64,000 nt of DNA from Desulfobacca sp. (GCA_020725545.1 DYEV01000003.1:1-64000); one strand, 5' to 3'. Shown: positions 26,912 to 36,222, counted from the stretch's first letter. The notes: generated by a model from the sequence alone, not told the origin. Made by a program: numbers and translations.

Positions 26912-28042
26912 TTAGGCCAGTCTTTTGTGGAAACGCAGGACAGACAGGGTTAGGAGGGTGAGGCCCAAAACTGCCATAGCCAAAAAATCCGGCCAGAGGA
27001 CATCCAGGCCGACGCCTTTCAGAAAGACGTCCTGGGCTACGACGATGAAATAGCTCAAAGGGTTGATGTAGGTGACCAGTTGGGCCAACCAGGGCATGTT
27101 GTGGATGGGAAAGACCAGCCCGGAGAGGAGAATGGCCGGCATGAAGATAAAAACGCTGATCATCATGGCCTGCTGTTGCGTAGTGCTGACCGTGGAAATC
27201 AGTAGACCGCCGCCCACGGTGCAGAAGAGAAACAGCAGGGTCGCCAGGAGCAGGACCAAAGGATTGCCTCGAAAGGGCACATCGAACCAGAATATGGCGA
27301 TGATAGTAACCAAAAATACATCAAAAAGCGAAATGAGGACAAAGGGAATGGTTTTGCCCAACAGCAGCTCCAGGGGACGGATAGGCGACACCAGGAGCTG
27401 TTCCAGGGTGCCGATCTCTTTCTCCCGGACCACCGCCAGGGCGGTCAACTGCAGGCTGACCAGCATAACCACCATGGCCACCACCCCAGGCACAAAGGAC
27501 GTGGAGCTGATGCGGTTGGGGTTGAACCAGGTGCGGTCCTTAATATAGAGAGGCCCGCTGCTTTGGCCTCCGATGCCCAGGCTGTTGAGACGATGCCTTA
27601 ACACCTCTACGGCATAGTCAAAGATAATGGTGTTGGCATAACGGCTGGTGATCAGGGCGGCATTGGAGTCGGTGCCGTCCAGGATCAGCTGCACCGCGGC
27701 CTTCTTGCCTTTGGCCAGATTGGTGCTGAAATCATAAGGAATATGCAAAGCCATGGTAACCTTATTGCGGTCGAGGAGGTCAGCCAATTCCTGTTGGCTC
27801 TGGATAAGATACTCCAGCCGGAAATACTCATTCTGGCTGAAGCGGCGGATAAATTCCCGGCTTTGCAGGGTGTTGGCCTCATCCCAGACCGCGATGGGAA
27901 TCTGCCGATAATCAAAGTTGATGGCATAGCCATAGGTGAGCAACTGGATGATGGGGGGCAGGAGGATGAAGATCCGTAGGCGCGGATCCCGCATCGCCTG
28001 GATGAATTCCTTCATGATGATATAACGCAGACGCTGCCACAT
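26912..28042 (-). CDS. ybhR: ABC-2 type permease, YbhR-like
   Basis: The product of about 376 residues has an N-terminal helix, a large extracytoplasmic loop, then five C-terminal membrane segments, the topology of ABC2_membrane_3 permeases. The sequence ends of the MKEFIQAMRDPRLRIFILLPP type are usual for YbhR/YhhJ. It is the last gene of a five-gene operon (fusion protein, two ATPases, two permeases) and starts 4 bases after the preceding permease stop. ATG 28042 is chosen for that spacing and the MWQRLRYIIMKEF start; an extension to 28102 would overlap its neighbour. It is predicted to export drugs or other small molecules together with its partner. Confidence 0.85.
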   Translation of the reverse strand: MWQRLRYIIMKEFIQAMRDPRLRIFILLPPIIQLLTYGYAINFDYRQIPIAVWDEANTLQSREFIRRFSQNEYFRLEYLIQSQQELADLLDRNKVTMALHIPYDFSTNLAKGKKAAVQLILDGTDSNAALITSRYANTIIFDYAVEVLRHRLNSLGIGGQSSGPLYIKDRTWFNPNRISSTSFVPGVVAMVVMLVSLQLTALAVVREKEIGTLEQLLVSPIRPLELLLGKTIPFVLISLFDVFLVTIIAIFWFDVPFRGNPLVLLLATLLFLFCTVGGGLLISTVSTTQQQAMMISVFIFMPAILLSGLVFPIHNMPWLAQLVTYINPLSYFIVVAQDVFLKGVGLDVLWPDFLAMAVLGLTLLTLSVLRFHKRLA

Positions 28043-28046
28043 ACGC

Positions 28047-29180
28047 TTAGACGATCTTTTTGACGAATTTGCGGCCGGCCGCAGTGAGAAAAAAGAGGGC
28101 AAACAGGGCCAGGATGAGGGCGTCTGGCCAGAGGCGCTGCCAACCCAGGCCTTTTAAATATATACCCTGACTGATCGTGACCAAATACCTGGCCGGTACC
28201 AGGTACGACAGCCACTGCAGCAGTTCGGGCATCTGCCGTATGGGAAAGATGGCCCCCGACAGCAGAAACGATGGCAAAAAGGTGGTCAGGATAGCCATCT
28301 GGTACGCCTCCAACTGGCTGTGAGCGCTCACCGAAATGAGCAGCCCCTGGCCCAGGACGACGATGAGAAACAACGCGGACAGGGCGATAAACAGCGGCAG
28401 ATTGCCCCGAAAGGGCACCTCAAAAAGGATCTGTCCCATGGCCATGGCGATGAACATATCCACCATGCCGATGACAAAATAGGGGCAGAGTTTGCCCAAA
28501 ATAAGTTCCGATTTTTTCAGGGGCGTCCCCATGAGCCCTTCCATACTGCCCCTTTCTTTCTCCCGGATGATGCAGAGGGCGGTCAGCAAGGCCCCCACCA
28601 TGGTCATAATGATGGCGATGAGGCCGGGCACAATAAAGTTGCGGCTCTCCATTGCCTCATTAAACCAGAGGCGGGGTTCGCTGGCCACCGGCGCAATGAG
28701 ATGGGTCCAACCATGCTCCTGGAGACGCTCGACCAGCAGGTTGCGGTTAAAAGCCGCAGCAATCCCCTGCGTGTAGGTTATAATGAGATTGGCGGTATTG
28801 GCATTGGTGCCGTCCACCAGTAATTGCAGGTATACCGGTTGCCCGGCTTTCAATTTCCGGGAAAAGTCATAGGGTATGACGATGGCCGCCATAATCCGAC
28901 GCCGATCCATTAACCAGGCGATTTCGCTATACTCGGCCACATGTCGGCTAACGTGGAAATACCGACTGGCCTGGAACCGGCGCACCAGATCCTGGCTGCT
29001 GCGGCTGCCGTCCTGATCATAGACCGCCAGGGGGATCTCTTTCAGATCGAGGGTCAGGGCATAACCGTTAATAAGGAGCAGGACCACCGGGATCAGGATG
29101 ACCTGGATAAGACTCACCGGATCCCGTCGGATATGAATCAGCTCTTTGCGACAGATGGCCCAGGTGCGGATGAAGTCCAT
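28047..29180 (-). CDS. ybhS: ABC-2 type permease, YbhS-like
   Basis: The 377-residue product has the same topology as its downstream partner: one N-terminal membrane helix (LIQVILIPVVLLLINGYAL), a periplasmic domain, and a C-terminal cluster of five helices with REKERGSMEGLMGTPLKKSELILGK (core EKERGSMEGL) before it. The pair forms the heterodimeric membrane channel of a YbhGFSR-like exporter. A 168-base gap separates it from the upstream ATPase gene and contains a tandem microrepeat. Confidence 0.85.
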   Translation of the reverse strand: MDFIRTWAICRKELIHIRRDPVSLIQVILIPVVLLLINGYALTLDLKEIPLAVYDQDGSRSSQDLVRRFQASRYFHVSRHVAEYSEIAWLMDRRRIMAAIVIPYDFSRKLKAGQPVYLQLLVDGTNANTANLIITYTQGIAAAFNRNLLVERLQEHGWTHLIAPVASEPRLWFNEAMESRNFIVPGLIAIIMTMVGALLTALCIIREKERGSMEGLMGTPLKKSELILGKLCPYFVIGMVDMFIAMAMGQILFEVPFRGNLPLFIALSALFLIVVLGQGLLISVSAHSQLEAYQMAILTTFLPSFLLSGAIFPIRQMPELLQWLSYLVPARYLVTISQGIYLKGLGWQRLWPDALILALFALFFLTAAGRKFVKKIV

Positions 29181-29189
29181 GGGAATTGT

Positions 29190-29232
29190 CAGTTTCGAGT
29201 TCCGAGTTCCGAATTTCGAGTTCCGAGTTTCA
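29190..29232. repeat. Tandem GAGTTTCGAGTTCC-type microrepeat
   Basis: About 43 bases are built from imperfect 7-base units of TTCGAGT/TTCCGAGT. The tract lies in the gap between the ATPase stop and the permease start, inside the efflux operon. Comparable short-unit tracts with other unit sequences occur elsewhere between genes in this window. Confidence 0.7.
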
Positions 29233-29348
29233 CTGAGGAATACTATGGCTCAGAGAGCGGCTGCATATGGTGGGACTGCCTGCTGGTTGGCCCCGCAGTC
29301 CGGTCAAATCCACGATATTTCTACTGCCCAGATCCCCTCCCCCTTCCC

Positions 29349-30344
29349 TCACCCTTTCTCCCTGTTGTTATTGCTGGCCCGTTCAATGAGAAAGATAAAG
29401 GCATCTTCCAGAGTCGGCTGCATGCGTTCGATGGCCCGGACGGCAATGCCGTGGGCTGTTAGGAGAGACCGAACATCGGCTATGGCGGTCTCCGGCGACC
29501 GGGCGTTGAGATGGAGACCATCGCCGAAGACGGCCACCTCGGAGAATTGGGGCTGTTGTTTCAGGAGGTCCAGACTGTCGCCCAGGCGGTCTGGATAAAC
29601 GGCCAGGATAGTGTCAGGCATGGTTTTCTTCAGATCCCGGGGGGCCCCCTGGGCGATGATGCGCCCCTGGTAGATCAGCACTAACTGATCGCAAAATTCC
29701 GCCTCCTCCATGTAGTGCGTCGTCACGAGGATGGTCACACCCTGGGCCGCCAGACCGTAAATCATGTCCCAAAAGTTCCGGCGGGAAATGGGATCAACGC
29801 CGCTGGTGGGCTCGTCCAGGAAGAGGATGGGCGGCTCGTGAAGCAGGGCCGAGGCCAGAGCCAGGCGCTGCCGCAACCCCAGGGACAGGGTCCCCGTTAT
29901 CTGTTGCCGGCGCTCCCAGAGGCCCACCTGTTGCAAGGTCTCCTGGGCCCGGGATGCCAACCGCTCAGGGCTCAATCCATAGATACCCCCGAAAAAAGTC
30001 AGATTTTCCAGGGCGGTGAGGTCCTCATAGAGTGAGAAGCGTTGGGACATGTAGCCGATGTGCTGTTTGACCTCTTCGGTCTGGTGGACAATATCCCAGC
30101 CGGCCACCATCCCCTGACCGGCGGTGGGCTTAATCAGACCACAGAGCATGCGGATAGTGGTGGATTTGCCGGCGCCGTTGGGTCCCAGGAAGCCGAAAAT
30201 CTCGCCCCGCCGTACCGTGAAACTGACGCCGTCCACAGCCCGGAAACTGCCGAAGACTTTGGTTAACTCCCGGACTTCAATGGCGACCGCGGCGGGCGCC
30301 GCCTTAGTGGCTGGCAAGGTGGAGGTTGTCTGGACCATCACCAT
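29349..30344 (-). CDS. ABC exporter ATPase (second YbhF half)
   Basis: The 331-residue ATPase has Walker A GPNGAGKST, the signature LSLGLRQ (a variant of LSGGQ), Walker B ILFLDEPTSGVD and a switch His in TTHYMEEAE. The C-terminal extension of about 80 residues is that of DrrA/CcmA-type drug exporters. In E. coli the two nucleotide-binding halves are fused in YbhF; here they are two genes. Its start overlaps the previous ATPase stop (TGATG), so translation is coupled. Confidence 0.88.
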   Translation of the reverse strand: MVMVQTTSTLPATKAAPAAVAIEVRELTKVFGSFRAVDGVSFTVRRGEIFGFLGPNGAGKSTTIRMLCGLIKPTAGQGMVAGWDIVHQTEEVKQHIGYMSQRFSLYEDLTALENLTFFGGIYGLSPERLASRAQETLQQVGLWERRQQITGTLSLGLRQRLALASALLHEPPILFLDEPTSGVDPISRRNFWDMIYGLAAQGVTILVTTHYMEEAEFCDQLVLIYQGRIIAQGAPRDLKKTMPDTILAVYPDRLGDSLDLLKQQPQFSEVAVFGDGLHLNARSPETAIADVRSLLTAHGIAVRAIERMQPTLEDAFIFLIERASNNNREKG

Positions 30345-31324
30345 CAGTCTGACCCGGAGGTCGCGGCCCCGGTATCGGGACCCATGGCCAGACCTTCCTG
30401 GCGCTGGATAACCTGGACAAAGACATCTTCCAAACCAGGGGAGGCCTCCTTTAAAGAGACGTCGGTCAACCCAGCCGCGGTCAGAGCTTGGGCCAGCGGC
30501 GCCAAGGCCGTCCGGCTGGAGGCTACCGTAATCATCAGGCGGTCGCCCATGAGCAGAGTCTGGTGCACGAGGGGATGGCCGTGCAGAATCTTCCTGGCCG
30601 CAGGTAAATCGCCTTGGCGGGCCTCCAGCACTTCGCCCTGGAAGTTTTCCCTGATCCCCCGGGGGGTATCCACCAACAATAACCGGCCCCGGTGCAGCAG
30701 GCCCACCCGATGGGCCCTTTCCGCCTCATCCATATAAGACGTGGAAAGAAAAATGGTAATCCCGGACACCAGTAATTGATAGAGAATCTGCCAAAACTCC
30801 CGCCGCGAGACCGGGTCGACGCCGAAGGTGGGTTCATCCAGGAAGATGATCTGCGGCCGGTGCACCAGGGTGCAGATCAGGCCTAATTTCTGACGCATGC
30901 CCCCGGAAAGGTTGGCCGCCAAGCGGTCTTGAAACCGGGCGAGATCGGCGAAATGCAGCAACTCCGGCATGCGCTGCTGGCGCTCGGCCTTGGGCACCCG
31001 ATGGACATCGGCATAGAAAGCCAGGTTTTCCGCTACGGTCAGGTCGTCGTAGAGCCCGAACCGCTGCGGCATGTAGCCGATGTGGTCCTTGATCTGTTCT
31101 GCTGCATGCACCGTATCATAGTCCAACACCGTGGCCTGACCCTGATCCGGGTCCATGATGCCACAGAGGAGGCGGATGGTGGTGGTCTTGCCGGCCCCGT
31201 CTGGCCCCACCAGGGCAAAGGACTCACCCGCGGCCACGGCCAGGCTCATGTCCTGCACCGCAGTGAGCTGGCCGAAGCGCTTGACCAAGCCCTCAGCGCG
31301 GATGGCGATCGCGGCTGGTTTCAT
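30344..31324 (-). CDS. ABC exporter ATPase (first YbhF half)
   Basis: The 326-residue product has Walker A GPDGAGKTT, signature LSGGMRQ, Walker B IIFLDEPTFGVD and the switch region STSYMDEAE, where the usual switch His is replaced by Ser/Tyr. In fused YbhF proteins one half is often degenerate too, so this may be the less active site. It overlaps the upstream membrane-fusion gene by 32 bases and the downstream ATPase gene by 1 base, indicating a tight operon. Confidence 0.88.
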   Translation of the reverse strand: MKPAAIAIRAEGLVKRFGQLTAVQDMSLAVAAGESFALVGPDGAGKTTTIRLLCGIMDPDQGQATVLDYDTVHAAEQIKDHIGYMPQRFGLYDDLTVAENLAFYADVHRVPKAERQQRMPELLHFADLARFQDRLAANLSGGMRQKLGLICTLVHRPQIIFLDEPTFGVDPVSRREFWQILYQLLVSGITIFLSTSYMDEAERAHRVGLLHRGRLLLVDTPRGIRENFQGEVLEARQGDLPAARKILHGHPLVHQTLLMGDRLMITVASSRTALAPLAQALTAAGLTDVSLKEASPGLEDVFVQVIQRQEGLAMGPDTGAATSGSD

Positions 31325-32312
31325 CCGTCAGATTAATGACCACCTCGGCCGGCATGCCGGGCTTGAGTTCATAGCGGGGGTTAACCACCCGGACTTTGGT
31401 GCGATAGACCAAGGCCACCCGCTCTTTATAGGTCTCCACGGTCTTCGGGGTGAATTCCGCTTTGGAGTTGATAAAAGAAACCCACCCGGGAAACTTTTTA
31501 TCGGGGTAGGCATCGATGCTGACGGTGGCCGTTTGACCAAGGCGGACGCGCCCCAACTCGCTTTCCGGCACATACACCTCTGCATAGACGTTGTCCAGGT
31601 CTGCCGTGGTCAGAACGATGGAACCGACCGCCGCCACTTCCCCGGGTTCGGCCGGCCGGGTGAGGACGACGCCATTCACCGGGGCTCGGAGGGTGGCGTA
31701 GTCCAGTCTGGTCCGGGCCAGCTCCAGGCTGGCCTTGGTCTGCTTCAGTTCGGCCCGGGCTTGGTCGATGTCCTCCCGGCGGGGGCCTTCTTTTACCAGG
31801 CTGTATTGTTCCTGGGTCCGGCGCAGCATTTCCTGGGCCATGAGATAGGCAGCCCGGGCATTGTCCCGGCGGGAGACCGCCACCGCCCGTCGAGCCAAAA
31901 GACTTTCCATGCGCTCATAATCCAGTCGCTTGTTCTCCAGATCGGCCTGAGCCTGCAGGACCGCGGCCCGAGCTTCGGCGATCTCCTGGGGCCGGGAACC
32001 GGCCAGGAGCCTGGCCAGCACCGCCTCCGCGGCCTTGACCCGGGCCTGGGCTGCGGCCACCTCATCCCGCAAGTCCTGGGCGTCCAATTCGGCCACCACC
32101 TCGCCGGCCTTGATGGAGTCCCCTTCCTGAAAATTAATCTTGGTAATGATACCGGGGACTTTAAAGGCCAGATCGGTCTCCGTCGCCTCAATATGCCCCA
32201 TCAGGCGGAGATGATCTTTATTGTTATGGGCCGGCCACCAGAACCACCAGGAGGCGCCGGCCAAAGCCGCCAGGAAGAGGACCAGCAGTATGACTCCGAC
32301 TTTCTTATTCAT
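31293..32312 (-). CDS. ybhG: HlyD-type membrane-fusion protein, YbhG-like
   Basis: The 339-residue product has one N-terminal membrane anchor (residues about 5-27), a lipoyl/barrel-sandwich half (VPGIITKINFQEGDSIKAGEVVAELD), a long coiled-coil hairpin rich in Ala, Glu and Arg (about 85-190), the matching second half (APVNGVVLTRPAEPGEVA), and a C-terminal beta-barrel. This adaptor links the inner-membrane exporter to an outer-membrane channel, which implies a Gram-negative envelope. It is the first gene of the operon. No TolC homologue is nearby. Confidence 0.9.
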   Translation of the reverse strand: MNKKVGVILLVLFLAALAGASWWFWWPAHNNKDHLRLMGHIEATETDLAFKVPGIITKINFQEGDSIKAGEVVAELDAQDLRDEVAAAQARVKAAEAVLARLLAGSRPQEIAEARAAVLQAQADLENKRLDYERMESLLARRAVAVSRRDNARAAYLMAQEMLRRTQEQYSLVKEGPRREDIDQARAELKQTKASLELARTRLDYATLRAPVNGVVLTRPAEPGEVAAVGSIVLTTADLDNVYAEVYVPESELGRVRLGQTATVSIDAYPDKKFPGWVSFINSKAEFTPKTVETYKERVALVYRTKVRVVNPRYELKPGMPAEVVINLTDETSRDRHPR

Positions 32313-32409
32313 ATCCTACCAAGAAAACCCCGGGTCAGGGTTGCGAAATGCAAGAATGCTCAGCTCGGTTGACGATTCAGGCTGCAGACGAAGTCCCAAC
32401 TTTCTCATG

Positions 32410-33261
32410 TCATGGCGAAGCCTTTGCTCCTGGTTGAAGCCCATCACGGCCAGCCAAACTGTGTAAGAAATCTTGCATTACCAGGCTGAAGGCCGCCGGC
32501 TGCTCCAAGGGCGGAGAATGGCCACAGGCCTCGAGCACTGCCAGCGTCGCTTGGGGCAACAAGGTTTGAAATTCAACCCCCACCTCTGGCGGCGTGATGC
32601 GATCCTGACGGCCCCACACCAATAAAATTGGCAGATGCAAGCCGGGCAGATGGGCCCGCAGGTCAAAGCGGCTGGAGGCCTTGGCCAGCCGCACCAGAAA
32701 CAGGCGCTGGCGCCGGTCAGTCAGAAGCGCTACGACCTCATCGAGATAAGCATCGTCCAGAACAGCAGTATTATACAGGATAAATTGCGCCTGTTGGTCC
32801 ACAAACTGCCGATCGACCCGGATAAACTTGCCGTTGGCCAGACTGCGTTCAAACAAGCCAGCGCTGCCCGTCAAAATCAGGGCTTGCACCCGCTCCGGAT
32901 AACGGCCGGCAAACGTCACCGCCACCTGTCCACCCAAAGAATTGCCGCACAACACCACCCGGTCCAGGCCGTAGACTGCTAGGAATTTTTCCACATAGGC
33001 GATCAGTCCCTCCAGATCGGGAGCTTCCGGATTAAGCCAGCCCTGACGATAATCCAGAGGCAGCCCCAAACAGATCATAGAAAACTCGGCCGCCAGACGC
33101 GTCAATACCGGCCGCCACTGCTCCGGCCGGCCAAACATGCCAGGCAGGCAGAGAACCACTCTCTCCCCTTCTCCTTCTTTGATGTATGGGAAGTCTTCTG
33201 GCACGGTAAACTTTGGCTGAATGAAAGAATTTTTAAGGAATTTTATCCACCTTATAAGCAC
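32410..33261 (-). CDS. Alpha/beta-fold hydrolase
   Basis: The 283-residue product has the nucleophile elbow GNSLGG (Ser108), Asp220 in WGRQDRITPP and His248 in ACGHSPPLEQP, a complete Ser-Asp-His triad. The fold includes the oxyanion segment LPGMFG near 39-44. The closest overall look is the MhpC/BphD group of C-C hydrolases and esterases, but the substrate is unknown. It is on the minus strand, upstream of the efflux operon, and divergent from nrdJ. Confidence 0.75.
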   Translation of the reverse strand: MLIRWIKFLKNSFIQPKFTVPEDFPYIKEGEGERVVLCLPGMFGRPEQWRPVLTRLAAEFSMICLGLPLDYRQGWLNPEAPDLEGLIAYVEKFLAVYGLDRVVLCGNSLGGQVAVTFAGRYPERVQALILTGSAGLFERSLANGKFIRVDRQFVDQQAQFILYNTAVLDDAYLDEVVALLTDRRQRLFLVRLAKASSRFDLRAHLPGLHLPILLVWGRQDRITPPEVGVEFQTLLPQATLAVLEACGHSPPLEQPAAFSLVMQDFLHSLAGRDGLQPGAKASP

Positions 33262-33296
33262 TGAGAAGTTTTGTCAAGTATGGGGAGAAAAAAAGC

Positions 33297-33326
33297 TTGA
33301 CATTAGAATATATAGTATATTAAGAT
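33297..33326 (+). promoter_or_regulatory. Sigma70-type promoter of nrdJ
   Basis: A perfect -35 TTGACA at 33297-33302 is followed after 18 bases by TAAGAT (33321-33326), a fair -10. The first NrdR box begins directly after the -35, so a bound repressor would block polymerase. Confidence 0.5.
33303..33318 (+). promoter_or_regulatory. NrdR box 1
   Basis: TTAGAATATATAGTAT matches the NrdR consensus ACACWATATATWGTGT at 12 of 16 positions. It lies between the -35 and -10 of the nrdJ promoter candidate. Its start is 31 bases from that of box 2, about three helical turns, the spacing known for paired NrdR boxes. Confidence 0.65.
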
Positions 33327-33333
33327 ATATTTA

Positions 33334-33349
33334 ATACTACATATTGTGT
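33334..33349 (+). promoter_or_regulatory. NrdR box 2
   Basis: ATACTACATATTGTGT matches the NrdR consensus at 14 of 16 positions. With box 1 it forms the tandem operator bound by the ATP-cone repressor NrdR when dNTPs are plentiful. It lies in the untranslated leader, 48 bases before the nrdJ start. Confidence 0.75.
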
Positions 33350-33396
33350 CCAATTCATTGTATTCCCACAAGCTAATCATTGCCAAGGAGGAAGCC

Positions 33397-35613
33397 ATGG
33401 AGGCAGAGATGGCCGTCAGGCCGGAGTCCGAAACAATACCATTGACTCCCAACGCCCTGACTGTTCTGGAAAAGCGCTACTTAAAGAAAGATGATCGGGG
33501 GGAGGTCTGCGAAACGCCCGCGGATATGTTTCTGCGGGTGGCCCGGACCATCGCCGAAGTGGAGCGGCGCTACGACCCGGATGCTGATCTAGACGCCCTC
33601 ATCCGCCGGTTTTACGACCTGATGGCTTCTTTAGAGTTCATGCCGAACTCTCCCACCCTGATGAATGCCGGCCGGGAGTTGGGCCAGTTGTCCGCCTGTT
33701 TCGTCCTGCCGGTGGACGATGATATCAGCAGCATCTTCGAGGCCATCAAACATACCGCCCTGATTCATAAGAGCGGCGGCGGCACCGGCTTTTCCTTCTC
33801 CCGCATCCGGCCGGAGAATGACCGGGTCCTGTCCACCAAAGGCGTGGCCTCGGGCCCCATCTCCTTTATGACCATCTTCGATGTGGCCACCGAGACCATC
33901 AAACAGGGCGGCACCCGTCGGGGGGCTAATATGGCCATCCTGCGGGTGGATCACCCGGACATCGAAAAATTTATCACCTGCAAGAATCAGACGGACAAGT
34001 TGACCAATTTTAATATTTCCGTGGCCGTCACCGACGCCTTCATGGAGGCGGTCCGTCAGGGCAAAGAATTCGCCCTGATCAACCCCCGCACCCAACAGCC
34101 GGTGCGCCAGGTGAATGCCTCGGCCCTCTTTGATCTCATCGTCAAGAGCGCCTGGGCCACCGGCGAGCCGGGCCTCATTTTCATAGACGTCATCAACCGG
34201 GCTAACCCCATTCCCCACGTCGGCGCCATCGAATCCACCAACCCCTGTGGCGAACAACCCTTGTTGCCCTATGAATCCTGCAACCTGGGCTCCATCAATC
34301 TGGCCAAAGTAGTGAAAAATAAGGCCATTGATTTCACCAAGTTAAAAGACCTGGTCTGGACTGCGGTCCATTTCTTGGATAATGTCATCGACGCCAACCG
34401 CTTCCCTCTGCCCCAGATTGAGGAGGCGACCCTGAAAAATCGCAAGATCGGCTTGGGCGTCATGGGCTTTGCCGATATGCTGCTGTACTTGGGCATCCCT
34501 TACAACTCCCCGGAAGCGGAACAGACCGCCGAAGAGGTCATGGCCTTTATTCAACGGGAGTCCAAAGCGGCGTCTGCCGCCTTGGCGGAGAAACGGGGCA
34601 ATTTCCCCAACTTCCCCGGGAGTATCTATGATACCGGCAACGGCAAAGGGCACATGCGTAATGCCACCACCACTACCATCGCCCCCACCGGCACCATCAG
34701 TATCATTGCCGGCTGCTCCAGCGGCATCGAACCGCTCTTTGCCATTTCCTTTGTCCGCCGGGTCTTGGACGGCACGGAAATGGTCGAGGTCCACCCCTAT
34801 TTTGAAGAAGTAGCCAGACAACGGGGGTTTTACAGCAATGAACTGATGAAGCGCATCGCCCAAGCTGGCTCCATCCGGGACCTGAAAGAAATCCCCAAGG
34901 ATATCCGCCGGCTCTTTGTGACGGCCCACGACATCACCCCCCAGTGGCATGTGCGCATTCAGGCGGCTTTTCAGAAGCATACAGATAACGCCGTCTCCAA
35001 GACGGTGAATTTCCCGGCTTCGGCCACCACTGCCGATGTCCGTCAGGTCTTCCTCATGGCCTATGAATTGGGACTAAAAGGCATTACCATCTACCGGGAT
35101 CGCAGCCGGGATCAGCAGGTCTTGAGCTTTGGCCCGGAGAAACCCAAAGAAACCCATCCCATCGCCCCCCGCCCGCGACCGACCCGGACCCTCGGCGTCA
35201 CCGAATTGATCCATACCGGCTGCGGCAAGCTCTACGTCACGGTCAATAAAGACGAAATCGGTTTCTGCGAGGTCTTTGCCCAGATGGGCAAGACCGGTGG
35301 TTGCGCCTCCTCTCAGATTGAGTCCACGGGACGGCTCATCTCTCTGGCCCTGCGGGCCGGCGTCGAATTGGACGCCATTATCAAGCAGATCAGCGGCATC
35401 CGCTGTCCCAATCCCCATTGGAGCAACGGCGGCCAGGTCCTCTCCTGCCCGGACGCCATCTCCAAGGTCTTGGCATCGGTAGCCCAGGTCCAGGTGTCCC
35501 AGGAGAAGGAAGAAGGGGTGGCCATGGGCTCCTGTCCTGACTGCGGCGGCGCCGTGGAACACGAAGGCGGCTGCGTGGTCTGCCGGGCCTGCGGTTTCTC
35601 CCGCTGCAGTTAA
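33397..35613 (+). CDS. nrdJ: Adenosylcobalamin-dependent (class II) ribonucleotide reductase
   Basis: The product of about 738 residues has the class II landmarks: LGQLSACFVLPVDDD, SGGGTGFSFSRIRP, NPCGEQPLLPYESCNLGSINL with the radical-site Cys284, and TIAPTGTISIIAGCSSGIEP. A C-terminal cysteine-rich region (CPDCGGAVEHEGGC, CRACGFSRCS) acts as redox shuttle or zinc ribbon. It reduces ribonucleotides to deoxyribonucleotides without oxygen, using B12. ATG 33397 is chosen because AAGGAGG at 33385-33391 precedes it. An in-frame GTG at 33346 lies inside an NrdR box and is rejected. Regulation by NrdR is well supported by two boxes over the promoter. Confidence 0.95.
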   Translation: MEAEMAVRPESETIPLTPNALTVLEKRYLKKDDRGEVCETPADMFLRVARTIAEVERRYDPDADLDALIRRFYDLMASLEFMPNSPTLMNAGRELGQLSACFVLPVDDDISSIFEAIKHTALIHKSGGGTGFSFSRIRPENDRVLSTKGVASGPISFMTIFDVATETIKQGGTRRGANMAILRVDHPDIEKFITCKNQTDKLTNFNISVAVTDAFMEAVRQGKEFALINPRTQQPVRQVNASALFDLIVKSAWATGEPGLIFIDVINRANPIPHVGAIESTNPCGEQPLLPYESCNLGSINLAKVVKNKAIDFTKLKDLVWTAVHFLDNVIDANRFPLPQIEEATLKNRKIGLGVMGFADMLLYLGIPYNSPEAEQTAEEVMAFIQRESKAASAALAEKRGNFPNFPGSIYDTGNGKGHMRNATTTTIAPTGTISIIAGCSSGIEPLFAISFVRRVLDGTEMVEVHPYFEEVARQRGFYSNELMKRIAQAGSIRDLKEIPKDIRRLFVTAHDITPQWHVRIQAAFQKHTDNAVSKTVNFPASATTADVRQVFLMAYELGLKGITIYRDRSRDQQVLSFGPEKPKETHPIAPRPRPTRTLGVTELIHTGCGKLYVTVNKDEIGFCEVFAQMGKTGGCASSQIESTGRLISLALRAGVELDAIIKQISGIRCPNPHWSNGGQVLSCPDAISKVLASVAQVQVSQEKEEGVAMGSCPDCGGAVEHEGGCVVCRACGFSRCS

Positions 35614-35619
35614 CGGCTG

Positions 35620-36062
35620 GCACCGCTCCGGTGCAAGGCGCAGCATGATCGGGCGGACAGGGGGTCCGCCCCTCCACAAAGCGGGAACCCTTATTTTCCT
35701 GGCAAAAGCAAAAGCAGGAGGAGCGGCCTGGAGGCTGTGCCGCTTCAATCCCCTGGATTTCCCCTCATCTTCGCAGGCTAAAGCCCACAACTACATAGGT
35801 ATACTTCTTTGCTAATTTTCATTAAATAATTCACACGCAAGGCCTGAAAATTAATGCTTGTCGCCCAGGGCTGGCGTGGGGGGCATGGAGGCCCGCCCCA
35901 CTGCTGAAATTTTCCAGCCCCTGACCCCAGACCTCCGGCCACTGACAAGGGTCACCATCTTGGCATTCACACGAAACTCGACAGGTGGAACTCGACACGA
36001 ACTGGGCCCTTAGGAGGTCCAACCTGCATCTGCCCCGGTCTTTGCCTTCCGATAAAAATATC
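35620..36062. other. Gene-free stretch with two hairpins after nrdJ
   Basis: Just past the nrdJ stop GCACCG/CGGTGC (35620-35634) and GGGCGGAC/GTCCGCCC (35651-35671) form perfect stems. Neither has a T-run, so they are weak terminator candidates; the second belongs to the window's GC-hairpin family. The remaining 400 bases show no credible gene. Confidence 0.45.
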
Positions 36063-36100
36063 TTGACAATAAGTATATAGGAATATAGTTATATATATAG
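36063..36100 (+). promoter_or_regulatory. Promoter-like and A/T-rich operator-like region
   Basis: A perfect TTGACA (36063-36068) is followed by an A/T tract of repeated TATATAG/AATATAG units up to 36100. TAGTTA sits 17 bases after the -35 and TATAGT 15 bases after it. The tract resembles the ATATAC-N8-GTATAT operator before the permease gene (37595-37614). It would drive the disrupted genes that follow. Control by the ArsR-family protein encoded at 37136 is an inference. Confidence 0.4.
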
Positions 36101-36222
36101 AGGGGCGAGAAAGCGCCCGCAAAGGGCCTGGCCAGGTAACTTGTCGCCGGGCGCTGGCTTGTTGGCTATTTTCCGAGCTTACCGGCTCTGGCCGCTGGCC
36201 GCCTCACTTTGAGGATAGAAAG

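Noticed and set aside
29190-29232. CRISPR-like array
   Set aside because: Units are about 7 bases, without spacers; it is a simple tandem microrepeat.
33346-33396. Upstream GTG start for nrdJ
   Set aside because: It falls within NrdR box 2 and has no ribosome-binding site, while ATG 33397 has AAGGAGG.
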